This document shows positions 8,015 through 16,744 of a stretch of 64,000 nucleotides of DNA, piece by piece. The position numbers and the translations under genes were made by a program. Position 1 is the stretch's first letter; every line of letters starts with the position of its first letter. The stretch is from positions 186,001-250,000 of the forward strand of contig NZ_BQKV01000098.1 in NCBI RefSeq assembly GCF_022180365.1, given 5' to 3'. The notes under the pieces are model-generated. The model was given only the letters and a program-made list of their open reading frames with translations, was not told where the DNA came from and ran no database searches. The stretch comes from Faecalibacterium gallinarum (lineage in GTDB: Bacteria; Bacillota; Clostridia; Oscillospirales; Ruminococcaceae).

Positions 8015-8416
8015 ATGCTTTTTTCGATGAAGCAAACCTGTGAAAAAACAGGGATGACATACGAGGCGCTGAAATTCTACTGCAACCAGGGCCTTGTGCC
8101 CAACGTGAAGCGGGATGCCGGCAACCGCCGTGTTTTTGACGAACGGGATATCGCCTGGATCGAGAGCCTGGGTTGTCTCAAGCGGTGCGGACTCAGTATT
8201 CAGGAAATGCGCTACTATGTGCAGCTGTGCCAGCAGGGGACGGCTTCCATCCCGGAGCGGAAGGTGATTCTGGCCCAAAAGAGGGAAGCGCTTCTGGAAC
8301 AAATTGCCCAGCTGGAAGACGCGGTGGCATATGTTGATCAGAAGCAAAAATTCTACGACGACGTTTTGGCGGGAAGACAGCCCTATGTCAGCAACCTGTT
8401 GAACGGGGAGGGATGA
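8015..8416 (+). CDS. MerR family regulator (short form)
   Basis: A 133-residue MerR protein. The winged helix is at residues ~1-68, but it lacks the strict 'IGELA' opening (FSMKQTCEKTGMTYEALKFY, then DAGNRRVFDERDIAWI). A dimerisation coiled coil follows (residues ~80-118, VILAQKREALLEQIAQLED). There is no separate ligand domain and no Cys cluster of a metal sensor. It resembles the AdhR/YfmP group of MerR proteins that respond to aldehydes, which fits its divergent partner, an aldo/keto reductase. GAGGAGG sits before ATG 8015. Confidence 0.88.
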   Translation: MLFSMKQTCEKTGMTYEALKFYCNQGLVPNVKRDAGNRRVFDERDIAWIESLGCLKRCGLSIQEMRYYVQLCQQGTASIPERKVILAQKREALLEQIAQLEDAVAYVDQKQKFYDDVLAGRQPYVSNLLNGEG

Positions 8417-8720
8417 GGCCCATCTTCAAAGAAAAGTCTGTTTTGGTCTAAACAGAAAAGGGTTTGGTCCGAGAGGCGATTCAAATGGAGAAACACCATG
8501 AAATGCTTTCAGCAATATCAGAACCACATCATCCGCATATTTTCTGAGGCGATTGAGGAGTAGATGCTGGGCTCAAAAAGACGATGCATCGCCGGTCTAC
8601 TGCCGCTTAACTCCTGGTCGAGCCGGATAAACCAGTTTTCGGTTGAGAAGTTTTGACGCAGAAGGTACAATGAGAGCAGAAAAGAAACCTGGTGCAAAAC
8701 CAGCAAAGGAGCGAATCACC
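8417..8720 (+). promoter_or_regulatory. Intergenic region with promoter of the XRE gene
   Basis: A sigma-A promoter is visible at 8643-8671: TTGAGA (8643-8648), 17-bp spacer, TACAAT (8666-8671). The upstream part (8417-8640) has no convincing gene; short frames at 8485-8563 lack similarity I recognise. Confidence 0.55.
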
Positions 8721-9110
8721 ATGAAGAAAACCCTCGGTGCGCTGATCGCACAGACCCGCAAAGAAAAAGGGATGACCCAGCTGGAACTGGCCGAGAAGCT
8801 AGGAGTTACCGATAAGGCTGTCTCAAAATGGGAGAGAGACTTGTCCTGCCCGGATATCCAGTCGCTGCCCACTTTAGCGGAGGTGCTGGGCCTTTCGCTG
8901 GAAGAACTGATGCAGGGCAAGAATGACCCCCCACACCAGGAGGAGGCGCCCATTGCCCTGGTGAATACCATCCTGCGGGCAGTGGCACTTGCTATGGGGG
9001 TGGCCGTGGTGGCCCTTTCAGTGCTGGATGTGCTGGACGGGAAAGCCGCAATTTCTCTTTTGGGGGTGGGCCTGGCCTGTCTGGCCCTGTACTCTCTGCA
9101 AAAGGGCTGA
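8721..9110 (+). CDS. XRE family regulator with membrane-spanning C-terminus
   Basis: A 129-residue protein. Residues ~5-60 form a Cro/CI-type helix-turn-helix (GMTQLELAEKLGVTDKAVSKWE, the common clostridial variant split here between recognition helices). Residues ~84-127 are hydrophobic and probably form two membrane helices. This XRE-plus-membrane-anchor layout is common in Bacillota; target genes are unknown. An AAAGGAG site at 8705-8711 supports ATG 8721 over the longer in-frame start at 8643, which would overlap the promoter. A bidirectional terminator follows. Confidence 0.82.
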   Translation: MKKTLGALIAQTRKEKGMTQLELAEKLGVTDKAVSKWERDLSCPDIQSLPTLAEVLGLSLEELMQGKNDPPHQEEAPIALVNTILRAVALAMGVAVVALSVLDVLDGKAAISLLGVGLACLALYSLQKG

Positions 9111-9131
9111 ACCATTTTTGATTTCCATTAT

Positions 9132-9179
9132 AAAAACCGGGGGAGTACAAACCTGTGTGGTTTATACTCCTCCGGTTTT
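9132..9179. terminator. Bidirectional terminator between XRE and M28 peptidase genes
   Basis: AAAACCGGGGGAGTA and TACTCCTCCGGTTTT arms (9133-9147 and 9165-9179, one mismatch) extended by AAACC/GGTTT, serving the two converging genes. Confidence 0.8.
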
Positions 9180-9209
9180 GCTGCAAAAATAGAACAAGAT
9201 TTCAGGGGC

Positions 9210-11237
9210 TTACCCGAAAGAGGAGAGCAGATTTTGAATCAGTCCGGCAAGATCCATTTGGGTGAGGCGGGAGGAGATTTCCTCCATATTGAGGAGAGCC
9301 ATCCGCCCCGATGAAAGGATGGTGGGATCGGGAGATTCCCCGCCGGGGGTTTGTTCAAAGAGCAAAAGGAGGACGTTCTCGCCCTGGCGGAATTTTGCAG
9401 CGTAATACAGGTCGTTTTCAAGGCCTAAAAATTCCCATCCGCTGAGCGCTGGGTCGAGATCTTCTCCCAGAGCAGTGGGCTCCACTGTGAAAAAGTCCCG
9501 CCCGACGGAAAGCATCAGATGAACCGCAGAGCCGTCTGGGGCGAGGTATTCAGCGGTCACAAGCTCTGTCTTTTCCGGAACGATCTCGAATTCATAGATT
9601 TCTCCCGGTGTAAAGGTTGCTGTTGGTCCATCCAGGATGGCAGCGTGCGAAACAGGTTCCTCTGCGAGATGATCCAGCCGGATAGCCGCCCGATAAAATG
9701 TATATTCATCGCTTAGTGCTTCGGGCAGGGAAACAAAGGGGAACTGCTCAGCAAATTCATCCAGACTTTCAAAGGGCTGCATCCCATACAGCAGATAATC
9801 AGATTCAAAGGTTTTGCCGTTCTCCTGCGGGGGATTGAGGGTGACGCAAAGTCCCTGGTTATAAGCCAGGCCGTATTCCTGGGTGAGCTGAGCGCGGAGA
9901 AGAGCAGTTTCTTCCCAGAACGCATCCATTGCTTGTTCGAAGTCGAATCCGCTATCCTGCTGGGGATCTGGGCTGAAATCATCGTCCCCGTGTTCTGCGG
10001 CGAACCCGGCCAACTGCGCGGCCAGTTCTTCTATAAGAGGATAATCCAGCTGTTCGGCCTGATCTTTGGGTGAATGGGCGTTGCCGGGCTCAAGATAAGT
10101 GTGCACGTTTCCAAAGACCACCGGGAAACAGTTGTTATATCCATTGAACTGGATCTGGTCACTGGTATAGGTTTCGTCGCTGGCCTGGATGCCGTCAGAG
10201 AAGTTCAGCCCGCTCAGAGCTTCTTGAAGGGGTTGGCCCCGCTTTTCTGCCATCAGATAGGTAGTCTCGCCCTTCAGTCCGACACAGTCGATGTTGATGA
10301 GACTGACGGTCTCGTACTGCGCCGCAACTTCTTTGGCAAAAGCGATGGCGCCGCCCATTCCGGCCTCCTCGCTGTTGAATGTAACGAAAATCAGGTCGTT
10401 TTTCAGCTGGGGCGCTTGCTGCTGGACCAGCGCAGCAATCCGCATCATGGCCGCTGTGCCAGAGGCATTGTCCAGAGCCGAGGGGAAAAGCTGATCTCCA
10501 AAGATGCCGCTGCCGTCGAAGTGTGCACTGAATATGAGGGCGCTTTTGCCCTCGCTGCCCCGGCGGACCGCAGCGACATTTTGCAGCGTGCCCTCCGAAT
10601 AGGAAGCCTTTATTTTAATGGCAAGTTGGGCCCCCTCTGCCAGCTGGTCTGAAAATGCCTGATCCAGAATCAGGAGGACTCGGTCGGTTTCCTTCCGGAT
10701 GGAAATGGTGGTAACTTCGCCATCGCGGACAGCATCGCAGAATACCGCGATTGAATCGGGATTTTCGGCCAGCCAGTCCAGGCAGGTGAGCCGGTCGGGG
10801 GCAAAGTAGATGCCGGCGCCGTCCTGGCAGGACGCGGGATCTGTAAAGACGGGCAGCGTCCGGTTTAGATCCATTTCCGGCAGAGAGCAAAAATAATCTT
10901 CTCCAGCTTTCAGGGAAATAGTCTCGCCTGCGGCGGTGGTCAAAATGACTTCCGGCTCGGCCTGTTCGGGCCGATACACCGGGCCCTCATATTCCTGATA
11001 GAATGTCTCAAAATAGGGTTCAAGCCCTTGTTCTTTAAAATACTCTGCTATATATTCTGCGGCCTTCTGGTTGCCGGTGCTGCCGCTGATACGGCCTTCA
11101 AACGCAGGGGAGGCGAGAGTTGACACAAGTTCCTCAACAGATTGGTCGCTACTCGGCTGCGCAGCACCGCAGGAGGCGAGGAAAACCCAAAAAACACAAA
11201 CGACAACGAGTACGCTCAAAAATCGGGAATGTTTCAT
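9210..11237 (-). CDS. M28 family zinc aminopeptidase lipoprotein
   Basis: A 675-residue lipoprotein (LASC lipobox, Cys23). Residues ~30-75 and ~220-415 form an M28 peptidase with all five metal/catalytic positions visible: His239 (SAHFDG), Asp256 (ALDNASG), Glu290-Glu291 (NSEEAG), Asp317 (NIDCVG) and His388 (NAHSPKD). Residues ~85-215 look like an inserted PA-type domain. About 250 C-terminal residues (from ~425) are not recognised. The enzyme would trim peptides at the cell surface. Its start has AAGGAGG. It lies 28 bp downstream of the short pyrophosphatase gene and is probably co-transcribed with it. Confidence 0.88.
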   Translation of the reverse strand: MKHSRFLSVLVVVCVFWVFLASCGAAQPSSDQSVEELVSTLASPAFEGRISGSTGNQKAAEYIAEYFKEQGLEPYFETFYQEYEGPVYRPEQAEPEVILTTAAGETISLKAGEDYFCSLPEMDLNRTLPVFTDPASCQDGAGIYFAPDRLTCLDWLAENPDSIAVFCDAVRDGEVTTISIRKETDRVLLILDQAFSDQLAEGAQLAIKIKASYSEGTLQNVAAVRRGSEGKSALIFSAHFDGSGIFGDQLFPSALDNASGTAAMMRIAALVQQQAPQLKNDLIFVTFNSEEAGMGGAIAFAKEVAAQYETVSLINIDCVGLKGETTYLMAEKRGQPLQEALSGLNFSDGIQASDETYTSDQIQFNGYNNCFPVVFGNVHTYLEPGNAHSPKDQAEQLDYPLIEELAAQLAGFAAEHGDDDFSPDPQQDSGFDFEQAMDAFWEETALLRAQLTQEYGLAYNQGLCVTLNPPQENGKTFESDYLLYGMQPFESLDEFAEQFPFVSLPEALSDEYTFYRAAIRLDHLAEEPVSHAAILDGPTATFTPGEIYEFEIVPEKTELVTAEYLAPDGSAVHLMLSVGRDFFTVEPTALGEDLDPALSGWEFLGLENDLYYAAKFRQGENVLLLLFEQTPGGESPDPTILSSGRMALLNMEEISSRLTQMDLAGLIQNLLSSFG

Positions 11238-11265
11238 ACAAATGCCTCCTTATGTTTTAATGGTT

Positions 11266-11607
11266 TTACGTCACTTTTGCGGGCTCCACGATGATTTCGG
11301 TACGAAAAAATCGTTCCTGAAAATCAGTCTGTTCTTGAATTTCCTCTTTGGAAAAAGAAATTCCTTCCGGGGCCACTACCCATTTTTCTTCCACATCGTC
11401 AGCGCGCTGGATGATCGCGATTACCTTGCCGATGTATTCTGTCACCGGGTGGTTAACGCCCATAAGATAGGCATCTTGTTCTTCGCCGTCCGGCGCCAAG
11501 GTTCCCGGGACAAACCCATAGTTTATAGGGTAGCGCAGAGCCGGGTATTTCGGGTGGCAGCTCCCCAGGGGGCGGTCCACAATGATTTTTACAATTTGGC
11601 CGAGCAT
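11266..11607 (-). CDS. Short family I inorganic pyrophosphatase-like protein
   Basis: A 113-residue cytoplasmic protein resembling soluble family I pyrophosphatase: the opening VDRPLGSCHPKYPALRYPIN, then YGFVPGT, and the signature region PDGEEQDAYLMGV carrying the metal-binding acidic residues, then KVIAIIQR and DDVEEKWVV. Canonical enzymes are about 170-180 residues, so this is a compact variant known in Clostridia; activity is not assured. GGGGAGG precedes ATG 11607. It heads a two-gene transcript with the M28 peptidase; a functional link is not evident. Confidence 0.8.
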   Translation of the reverse strand: MLGQIVKIIVDRPLGSCHPKYPALRYPINYGFVPGTLAPDGEEQDAYLMGVNHPVTEYIGKVIAIIQRADDVEEKWVVAPEGISFSKEEIQEQTDFQERFFRTEIIVEPAKVT

Positions 11608-11769
11608 TTTTCGCCTCCCCAGTGTACTTAAAGGAAGTATAACACAGAATCAGGAACTTTGTACAGAAAAGCGTTGATAATTCGCCCAGAGAGCCGCCTC
11701 TGTGCCACTGACTCTATGAGAAATACTGCTTAGTCTCCCGCGCATCGACTGCCGAAAAGCGGGTTTTTC

Positions 11770-11799
11770 TGGACAAAGGATCGGATCAGAGCGTATAAT
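11770..11799 (+). promoter_or_regulatory. Predicted promoter of the Tiki/EreA-like gene
   Basis: TGGACA (11770-11775), 18-bp spacer, TATAAT (11794-11799), just before ribosome site AAAAGGAGG and ATG 11822. Confidence 0.6.
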
Positions 11800-11821
11800 T
11801 ATAAAAAAGGAGGCAAATAAA

Positions 11822-12937
11822 ATGAATGAAAAACCGAAAAAATCCCGCGGGCTGAAATATATTGCCCTGTTTGTGCTGGCTTTGGCGGCGGTGTTCTGTC
11901 TCTGGGTGGGGTATAAATGGTTCACCCGGCCACGGATCAGCCAGATTTACCTGTACGGAGAGGGCCATGGTGTGCCGGAATACATCGACGAGGAGTTTGA
12001 GCTCTGGAGCCAATACTACCACGAAGAGGGAATGCGGCATCTGTTTGTGGAATACCCCTACTATACCGCTGAGCTTCTGAACCTCTGGATGAATGAAAAG
12101 GACGATACCATCCTCTGGCAGTGGTTCGGGGAGATTGCCGGCACACAGGATGCGGTGCAGGAAAAATGGGATTTTTTCCATCGGATCAAAGCCGAGTGCC
12201 CCGAGACGGTTTTTCACGGGACGGATGTAGGCCACCAGTACCAGACTACTGGGGTACGATATCTTGCCTATCTGAAAGAACAGGGCCTGGCGGACTCGGA
12301 GCAGTACGCCCGAGCCCAGGAGGTCATGGAGCAGGGGAAATACTATTATGAGAATTCGGATAGCATCTATCGGGAGAACATGATGGTGGAGAACTTCCTC
12401 ACCGAGTACGCTGCCCTGAACGGCGAGGATATTATGGGAATCTACGGCTCAGCCCATGTGGACCCGGAGGGGCTGGATTATTACACCCAGACTGTCCCCT
12501 GCATGGCCGGGCAGCTAAAAGAGACTTACGGTGAGCACCTCCACACCGAGTTTATGGAGGATTTGGTGGGAGAAAACTTCCCAACCTTGTCCCAGCTGGA
12601 ACTTCCGGCAGAAGGGGAGACCCAGAGCTTTAATCTGGGCGGGAAAACCTATTCTGCGGTCTGTGTTGGCTGGCAGGACATTCGCGAACTGACCGGCGGG
12701 CAGTACCTGGCCCGGGTTTTCTGGCAGCTGGAAGAAGGGGCTTTCGCGGACTTTGAAAGCGCCCGGACCACCGGCGCGGTTCTGCCCTATGAAAACTTCC
12801 CGGTTCCGGTGGAAGAAGGCCAGGTGTTTGCGGCGGATTACATCATGTTCACTGGAGGAACTGTGCGATACTACCTCCGGGCAGATGGAACCCTCTGGGA
12901 GGGGGTGGAGACTACGGTGGGGTTCTGGCCGGTCTGA
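11822..12937 (+). CDS. Membrane-anchored Tiki/EreA-superfamily-like protein
   Basis: A 371-residue protein: a basic N-terminus, one membrane helix (residues ~13-33), then an extracytoplasmic domain. The order of motifs YGEGHG (residue ~43), LFVEYPYY, FHGTDVGHQY and GIYGSAHVDPEG (near residue 210) resembles the TraB/ChaN/erythromycin-esterase superfamily, where paired His and Glu residues form a metal or catalytic site. The last ~140 residues (from about 235) are not recognised. Substrate unknown; the fold assignment rests on motif order only. A hemolysin-like or purely structural role cannot be excluded. Confidence 0.5.
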   Translation: MNEKPKKSRGLKYIALFVLALAAVFCLWVGYKWFTRPRISQIYLYGEGHGVPEYIDEEFELWSQYYHEEGMRHLFVEYPYYTAELLNLWMNEKDDTILWQWFGEIAGTQDAVQEKWDFFHRIKAECPETVFHGTDVGHQYQTTGVRYLAYLKEQGLADSEQYARAQEVMEQGKYYYENSDSIYRENMMVENFLTEYAALNGEDIMGIYGSAHVDPEGLDYYTQTVPCMAGQLKETYGEHLHTEFMEDLVGENFPTLSQLELPAEGETQSFNLGGKTYSAVCVGWQDIRELTGGQYLARVFWQLEEGAFADFESARTTGAVLPYENFPVPVEEGQVFAADYIMFTGGTVRYYLRADGTLWEGVETTVGFWPV

Positions 12938-13062
12938 GAACCTGGCCTTTTCTGAAGAAAAGAAAACCTCGGCGGAATTTTCTCCCCGGACTACGCATTT
13001 TCTCTGCCCATTGGCGGGAATTTGTAGTATAATGGAGAAAAGCGACGGGGAGGATGTCCAAC

Positions 13063-13617
13063 ATGGCCCAAATGACCTTCAGCGATCTGGAGTACAGCAG
13101 ACGAAAAAAGAAAACCCGGCGGGAGAAGTTTCTGGAAGCAATGAACCAGCTTGTCCCCTGGGAGGCCTGGGTCGCGGCCATCGAGCCCTATTACCCCCAC
13201 GGCCGCCGGGGCCGCCCGCCGGTGGGAGTGGAGAAAATGCTGCGGATGTACCTTTTGCAAAACTGGTTCCAGCTGTCGGCGGCGGCGCTGGAAGAGGCCA
13301 TCTATGACAGCTACGCCCTGCGCCGGTTTATGGGGGTGGATTTTATGGAGAGCGGCGTGCCGGATGCCACCACCCTTCTGAAATTCCGCCAGCTTTTGGA
13401 GAAAAAGGGGCTGCATCTGGAATTTGAGGCCGAGCTTCGGCGCCGGCTGGCCGAGAGTGGTCAGATCCTCAAGACCGGGGCGATCCTCGACCCCATGCTG
13501 ATCCGAGGGGTACAGCCGTCCGCTGCTGCTCCGGCTGATTCGGAGGAAGAACTGCTGCCTCTGGAACAACTGGCGGCCCGCAGCCAAAGAAAAACCAGCG
13601 CAAAAATTACAGAATAA
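13063..13617 (+). pseudogene. IS5-family transposase remnant (N-terminal DUF772 domain)
   Basis: A 184-residue frame. Residues ~1-130 match the N-terminal domain of IS5-group transposases (MTFSDLEYSRRKKKTRREKF, GRRGRPPVGVEKMLRMYLLQ, then AIYDSYALRRFMG and PDATTLLKFRQLL). It ends soon after the position of the first catalytic Asp (GAILDPMLIRG), and the tail is a divergent Ala/Glu-rich sequence. The DDE catalytic core is missing. GGGGAGG at 13046-13052 fits ATG 13063. No terminal inverted repeats or target duplication were found. It could be a dead IS fragment or a retained DNA-binding domain. Confidence 0.75.
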
Positions 13618-13626
13618 GGGGAAATA

Positions 13627-13676
13627 AAAAGCTCCGCACCGTTCCTGTTCAGTCAGGGGACGGCCGCGGAGCTTTT
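13627..13676. terminator. Bidirectional terminator after the IS5 remnant
   Basis: AAAAGCTCCGC (13627-13637) pairs with GCGGAGCTTTT (13666-13676), with further inner pairing (ACCGT...ACGG). Confidence 0.88.
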
Positions 13677-13688
13677 GTTGTTTTGGGA

Positions 13689-14516
13689 TCAGTTTTCTGT
13701 TACCGGGATCCGCAGGATGCAATATACCTGCCGGGTGCCGTTTTTTAAGGTGTAGGCAACCACTTCTTTCAACATGACCTGCCCGGGAACCAAATTCATG
13801 CGGCGAATGTGCGCAACGAGCTGGTTGTATTGGTGAAAGTGCTGCTCTTTTGCCCGTTCCCGGTTGACGGGATAGTTGGTGTACTGGATGAAGGTTTTTT
13901 CTGTGGACATCAAAACGGCAGGGGAGGAAGTTTTCAGCCCGATAGCGGCGGCCTCTTCAGCAGGAACCGAAAATCCCCATTCCGCCTGCCATTGATCGTC
14001 ACCCAAGAAGGTGAGCCGCTGGGTGGACCGGACGGTGGGCATAGCGTCGACTCAGCGGGTCAGCTGCTGGTATACACCCTTGTCCCCGGAAAATTGCTGC
14101 CCCACTGTATGGGGCAAAAACCATACGGGTTTTGAAGAGCAGATCTGCCATTCTTTTTTCAGACAAAACTTGAGGTCTGCCCTCAGGTTTTGAATGGCTG
14201 CGGTGGTGCGCTGTTTCTGCCGGATTTCCTCTAATAACCGGCTCTGATGTTCCTGCAACAGGTGGTCCAGCTCCGGAGCAGTGCTGTCTGTTAAAATTTT
14301 ACGGCTCTCTTTGACAGAAAACCCGATGTTCTTCATCCGTTTGCATTCCAGAACAATGCTGGCGTCCCACATATTATAAAAACGATAGCCGTTTTCATGG
14401 GTTTCGGGTTGCAGGATGCCGGTTTCCTCGTAGTATTTCAGAAAATGGGACGAGACACCCATCCGTTTTGCAAACTCGCCGATTTGATAATCCTTTAACG
14501 TAAACTGCTTTTCCAT
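13689..14516 (-). pseudogene. MerR family regulator interrupted by an in-frame TGA
   Basis: Residues 1-154 form a MerR winged helix (YQIGEFAKRMGVSSHFLKYY), a linker and the start of an effector domain. A TGA at 14054-14052 then stops the frame. The same frame continues without shift into another ~120 residues (restart ATG at 14042) that read as the rest of the effector domain. Read through, the product is 275 residues, matching the intact MerR at 3186 (271). The preceding residues LTR and following VDAMP suggest a lost Trp codon (TGG to TGA). Start 14516 has GGGAGGT upstream. It diverges from reductase B, whose promoter carries a perfect operator. Either a recent nonsense mutation, a base error, or two polypeptides. 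Confidence 0.75.
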
Positions 14517-14557
14517 GAGACCTCCCGTGAAATTTGGGTTACAAAACGAAACGGTCC

Positions 14558-14594
14558 GTACACTTGACCTGCGGGCTGCTGTCAAGTGTACAAT
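14558..14594 (+). promoter_or_regulatory. MerR-type promoter and 11-bp perfect operator of reductase B
   Basis: TTGACC (14564-14569) and TACAAT (14589-14594) are 19 bp apart. GTACACTTGAC (14558-14568) and GTCAAGTGTAC (14581-14591) form a perfect 11-bp inverted repeat with a 12-bp centre that spans from the -35 to the -10 box. The interrupted MerR gene starts 41 bp away on the other strand. Confidence 0.85.
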
Positions 14595-14681
14595 AACAAC
14601 AATGGGATGGTAAAAAAATCACAAACCATCTGCGGCTGACTGTGTAAGCCGACAAATCATTAAAAAGAAGGAGAAAAAACA

Positions 14682-16682
14682 ATGAAAAAGATTTCCCGCA
14701 AAGGTTTTCTGCGCGTTGCTGCCATGACGGCTAGGAGCGCCACCACCGCAGCGGCCCTGGCCGCTTGCCAGAACAGCGGTGAAGCAGCAGCTTCCTCCGC
14801 AGCCTCGGGCAACGCCGGCATCTACACCCCTGGTACCTATACCGCTACCGAGACTGGCATGGGCACAGTTACCGTTACCATGACCTTCAGCGACAGCGCC
14901 ATCACCGAGGTAAAGGTAGACACCTCCAAGGAGACCATTGATGTGGCTGTCAACTCTGCCGAGGAGTTCCAGGAGGCTCTGATGGCCGCCCAGAGCGCCG
15001 AGATCGACGGCGTTTCGGGCGCATCCATCACTTCCAAAGCGGTCAAGAAGGCGGCGGCCAGCTGCATCGAGCAGGCTATGGGCCTGGCTGTGGAAGAGGA
15101 AGAGACGGTTGCCGTGGACGACGGCACCCCGGCCTGGCTGGGCCACGAGCCGGAGATCGCCGACAGCGAGATCGTCGAGACCCTGGACACCGAAGTCCTG
15201 GTGGTGGGCGGCGGCACTGGCGGTCTGTTCGCTGCATGCAGCGCGGGGGAGAACGGCGCCAAGACCCTGGTCATTGACAAGCTGACTTCCGGCGGTGTGC
15301 GGGACGATCTGGGCGCCATCGACAGCCGTTACCAGAAGGAATGGGGCACCAAGATCGACAAGTTTGATTATATTACCGAGATGACCAAGACCGCCGCAGG
15401 CCGTCTGGATCAGCGGCTGGTAAAGCTCTGGGCCGAGGAGTCCGGCGAGGCCATCGACTGGTATGGCGACCGGCTGGCCGAGCGGGGCGTTGAGCTCTGG
15501 CACGAGGCGGGCGGCGATGACGAAGGCTCCCGCTACATCCACTTTGCCACCGGCCATTCTCCCAAGTGGGAGGGCAGCGACGACGGCGAGGGCAACCAGC
15601 TGAACGGCGCCAAGGTTCTGACCGACTATGCCCTGACCCTGGGGGTGGAGTTCCGCTACAATACCCCGATGGTCAAGCTGATCAAAGAAAATGGCCGGGT
15701 CACCGGCGCCATCGCCGAGAATGAGGACGGCGGCTATGTACGGATCAACGCATCCAAGGGTGTCATCGTTGCCACCGGCGGTTACTCTCTGAACTATGAT
15801 ATGCTGGAGGCGCTCCAGCCCGAGAACCTGGCCATTGTGGGCCTGAATGGCTCCATTCCCGGCGCCACCGGCGACGGCATCAAGGCTTGCATCTGGGCGG
15901 GCGGCAAGTTCGACGAGACCCACAGCATGATGATGTTCGACCGTGCGGCCCTCAAGCCGGACGCTGTTCCTGGCCGCGCCCAGATCGAGAGCGGTGAAAC
16001 CAGCATGTTCTGGATGGGCAGCCAGCCGTTCCTGAAGGTCAACTCCAAGGGCGAGCGGTTCTTCAACGAATCGGGCACCTACGAGGGCATCCTCCACGCC
16101 GACGAGTTCAATAAGGACCACTGCCATTATACCATCTTTGACTCCGATTGGACAACCTATATCCAGTCCTTCAAGACCCATGGCTGCAGCCGGATGTTCC
16201 CGTTCCCCAACGGCGCAGAGCCCAACCGGACCTATCAGTCCATGGAGGAATCCTTCCCCGGCATGATCGAGAAGGGCGTTCTGTTCCAGTGCGACACCAT
16301 CGCCGAGCTGGCCGAGAAGCTGGGTCTGCCCGCCGATGCTCTGGAGGCCACGGTGGAGCGGTACAACGAGCTGTACGACAAGGGCGTGGATGAAGATTTC
16401 GGCAAGGAGTCTTTCCGTCTGAGCGCCGTCCGCAAAGCACCCTTCTATGGCGTCAAAAATACCGGCTTTATCCTCTGCACCATGGATGGCATCCAGATCG
16501 ACCAGAACATGAACGCTGTGGATACCAACAACGAGCCCATCCCCGGCCTGTATGTGGTGGGCAATGACTCGGGCGCTTACTTCTCGGCCACTTACCCCAA
16601 CCTGTCCACTGGCGCTGCCTGTGGCCGTACCGTGACCTTTGGCCGCCGCGCCGGCCGGATTGCCGCAACCTGCGGGATCTGA
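14682..16682 (+). CDS. Reductase B: exported FMN/FAD fumarate-reductase-like lipoprotein
   Basis: A 666-residue flavoprotein. The signal carries SRKGFLR (residues 5-11), i.e. Arg-Lys instead of twin Arg, and the lipobox LAAC (Cys29). The FMN_bind domain (residues ~47-130) has flavinylation motif DGVSGAS (109-115), so the FMN acceptor would be Ser115 rather than Thr. A linker with AWLGHEPEI precedes the FAD domain, whose GGGTGG is at 176-181; the domain continues to the C-terminus (GLYVVGNDSGAYFSATYPN). Predicted to be surface-attached and to reduce an unknown organic acceptor. AAGGAG at 14669-14674 supports ATG 14682. Transcribed from the 19-bp-spacer promoter, and probably together with broken reductase C 62 bp downstream. 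Confidence 0.9.
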   Translation: MKKISRKGFLRVAAMTARSATTAAALAACQNSGEAAASSAASGNAGIYTPGTYTATETGMGTVTVTMTFSDSAITEVKVDTSKETIDVAVNSAEEFQEALMAAQSAEIDGVSGASITSKAVKKAAASCIEQAMGLAVEEEETVAVDDGTPAWLGHEPEIADSEIVETLDTEVLVVGGGTGGLFAACSAGENGAKTLVIDKLTSGGVRDDLGAIDSRYQKEWGTKIDKFDYITEMTKTAAGRLDQRLVKLWAEESGEAIDWYGDRLAERGVELWHEAGGDDEGSRYIHFATGHSPKWEGSDDGEGNQLNGAKVLTDYALTLGVEFRYNTPMVKLIKENGRVTGAIAENEDGGYVRINASKGVIVATGGYSLNYDMLEALQPENLAIVGLNGSIPGATGDGIKACIWAGGKFDETHSMMMFDRAALKPDAVPGRAQIESGETSMFWMGSQPFLKVNSKGERFFNESGTYEGILHADEFNKDHCHYTIFDSDWTTYIQSFKTHGCSRMFPFPNGAEPNRTYQSMEESFPGMIEKGVLFQCDTIAELAEKLGLPADALEATVERYNELYDKGVDEDFGKESFRLSAVRKAPFYGVKNTGFILCTMDGIQIDQNMNAVDTNNEPIPGLYVVGNDSGAYFSATYPNLSTGAACGRTVTFGRRAGRIAATCGI

Positions 16683-16744
16683 GCCGCCGGAGAGAACTGG
16701 GAATATAAACCAATCGAGACGCAAGATAAAAAGGAGTAACGGAT

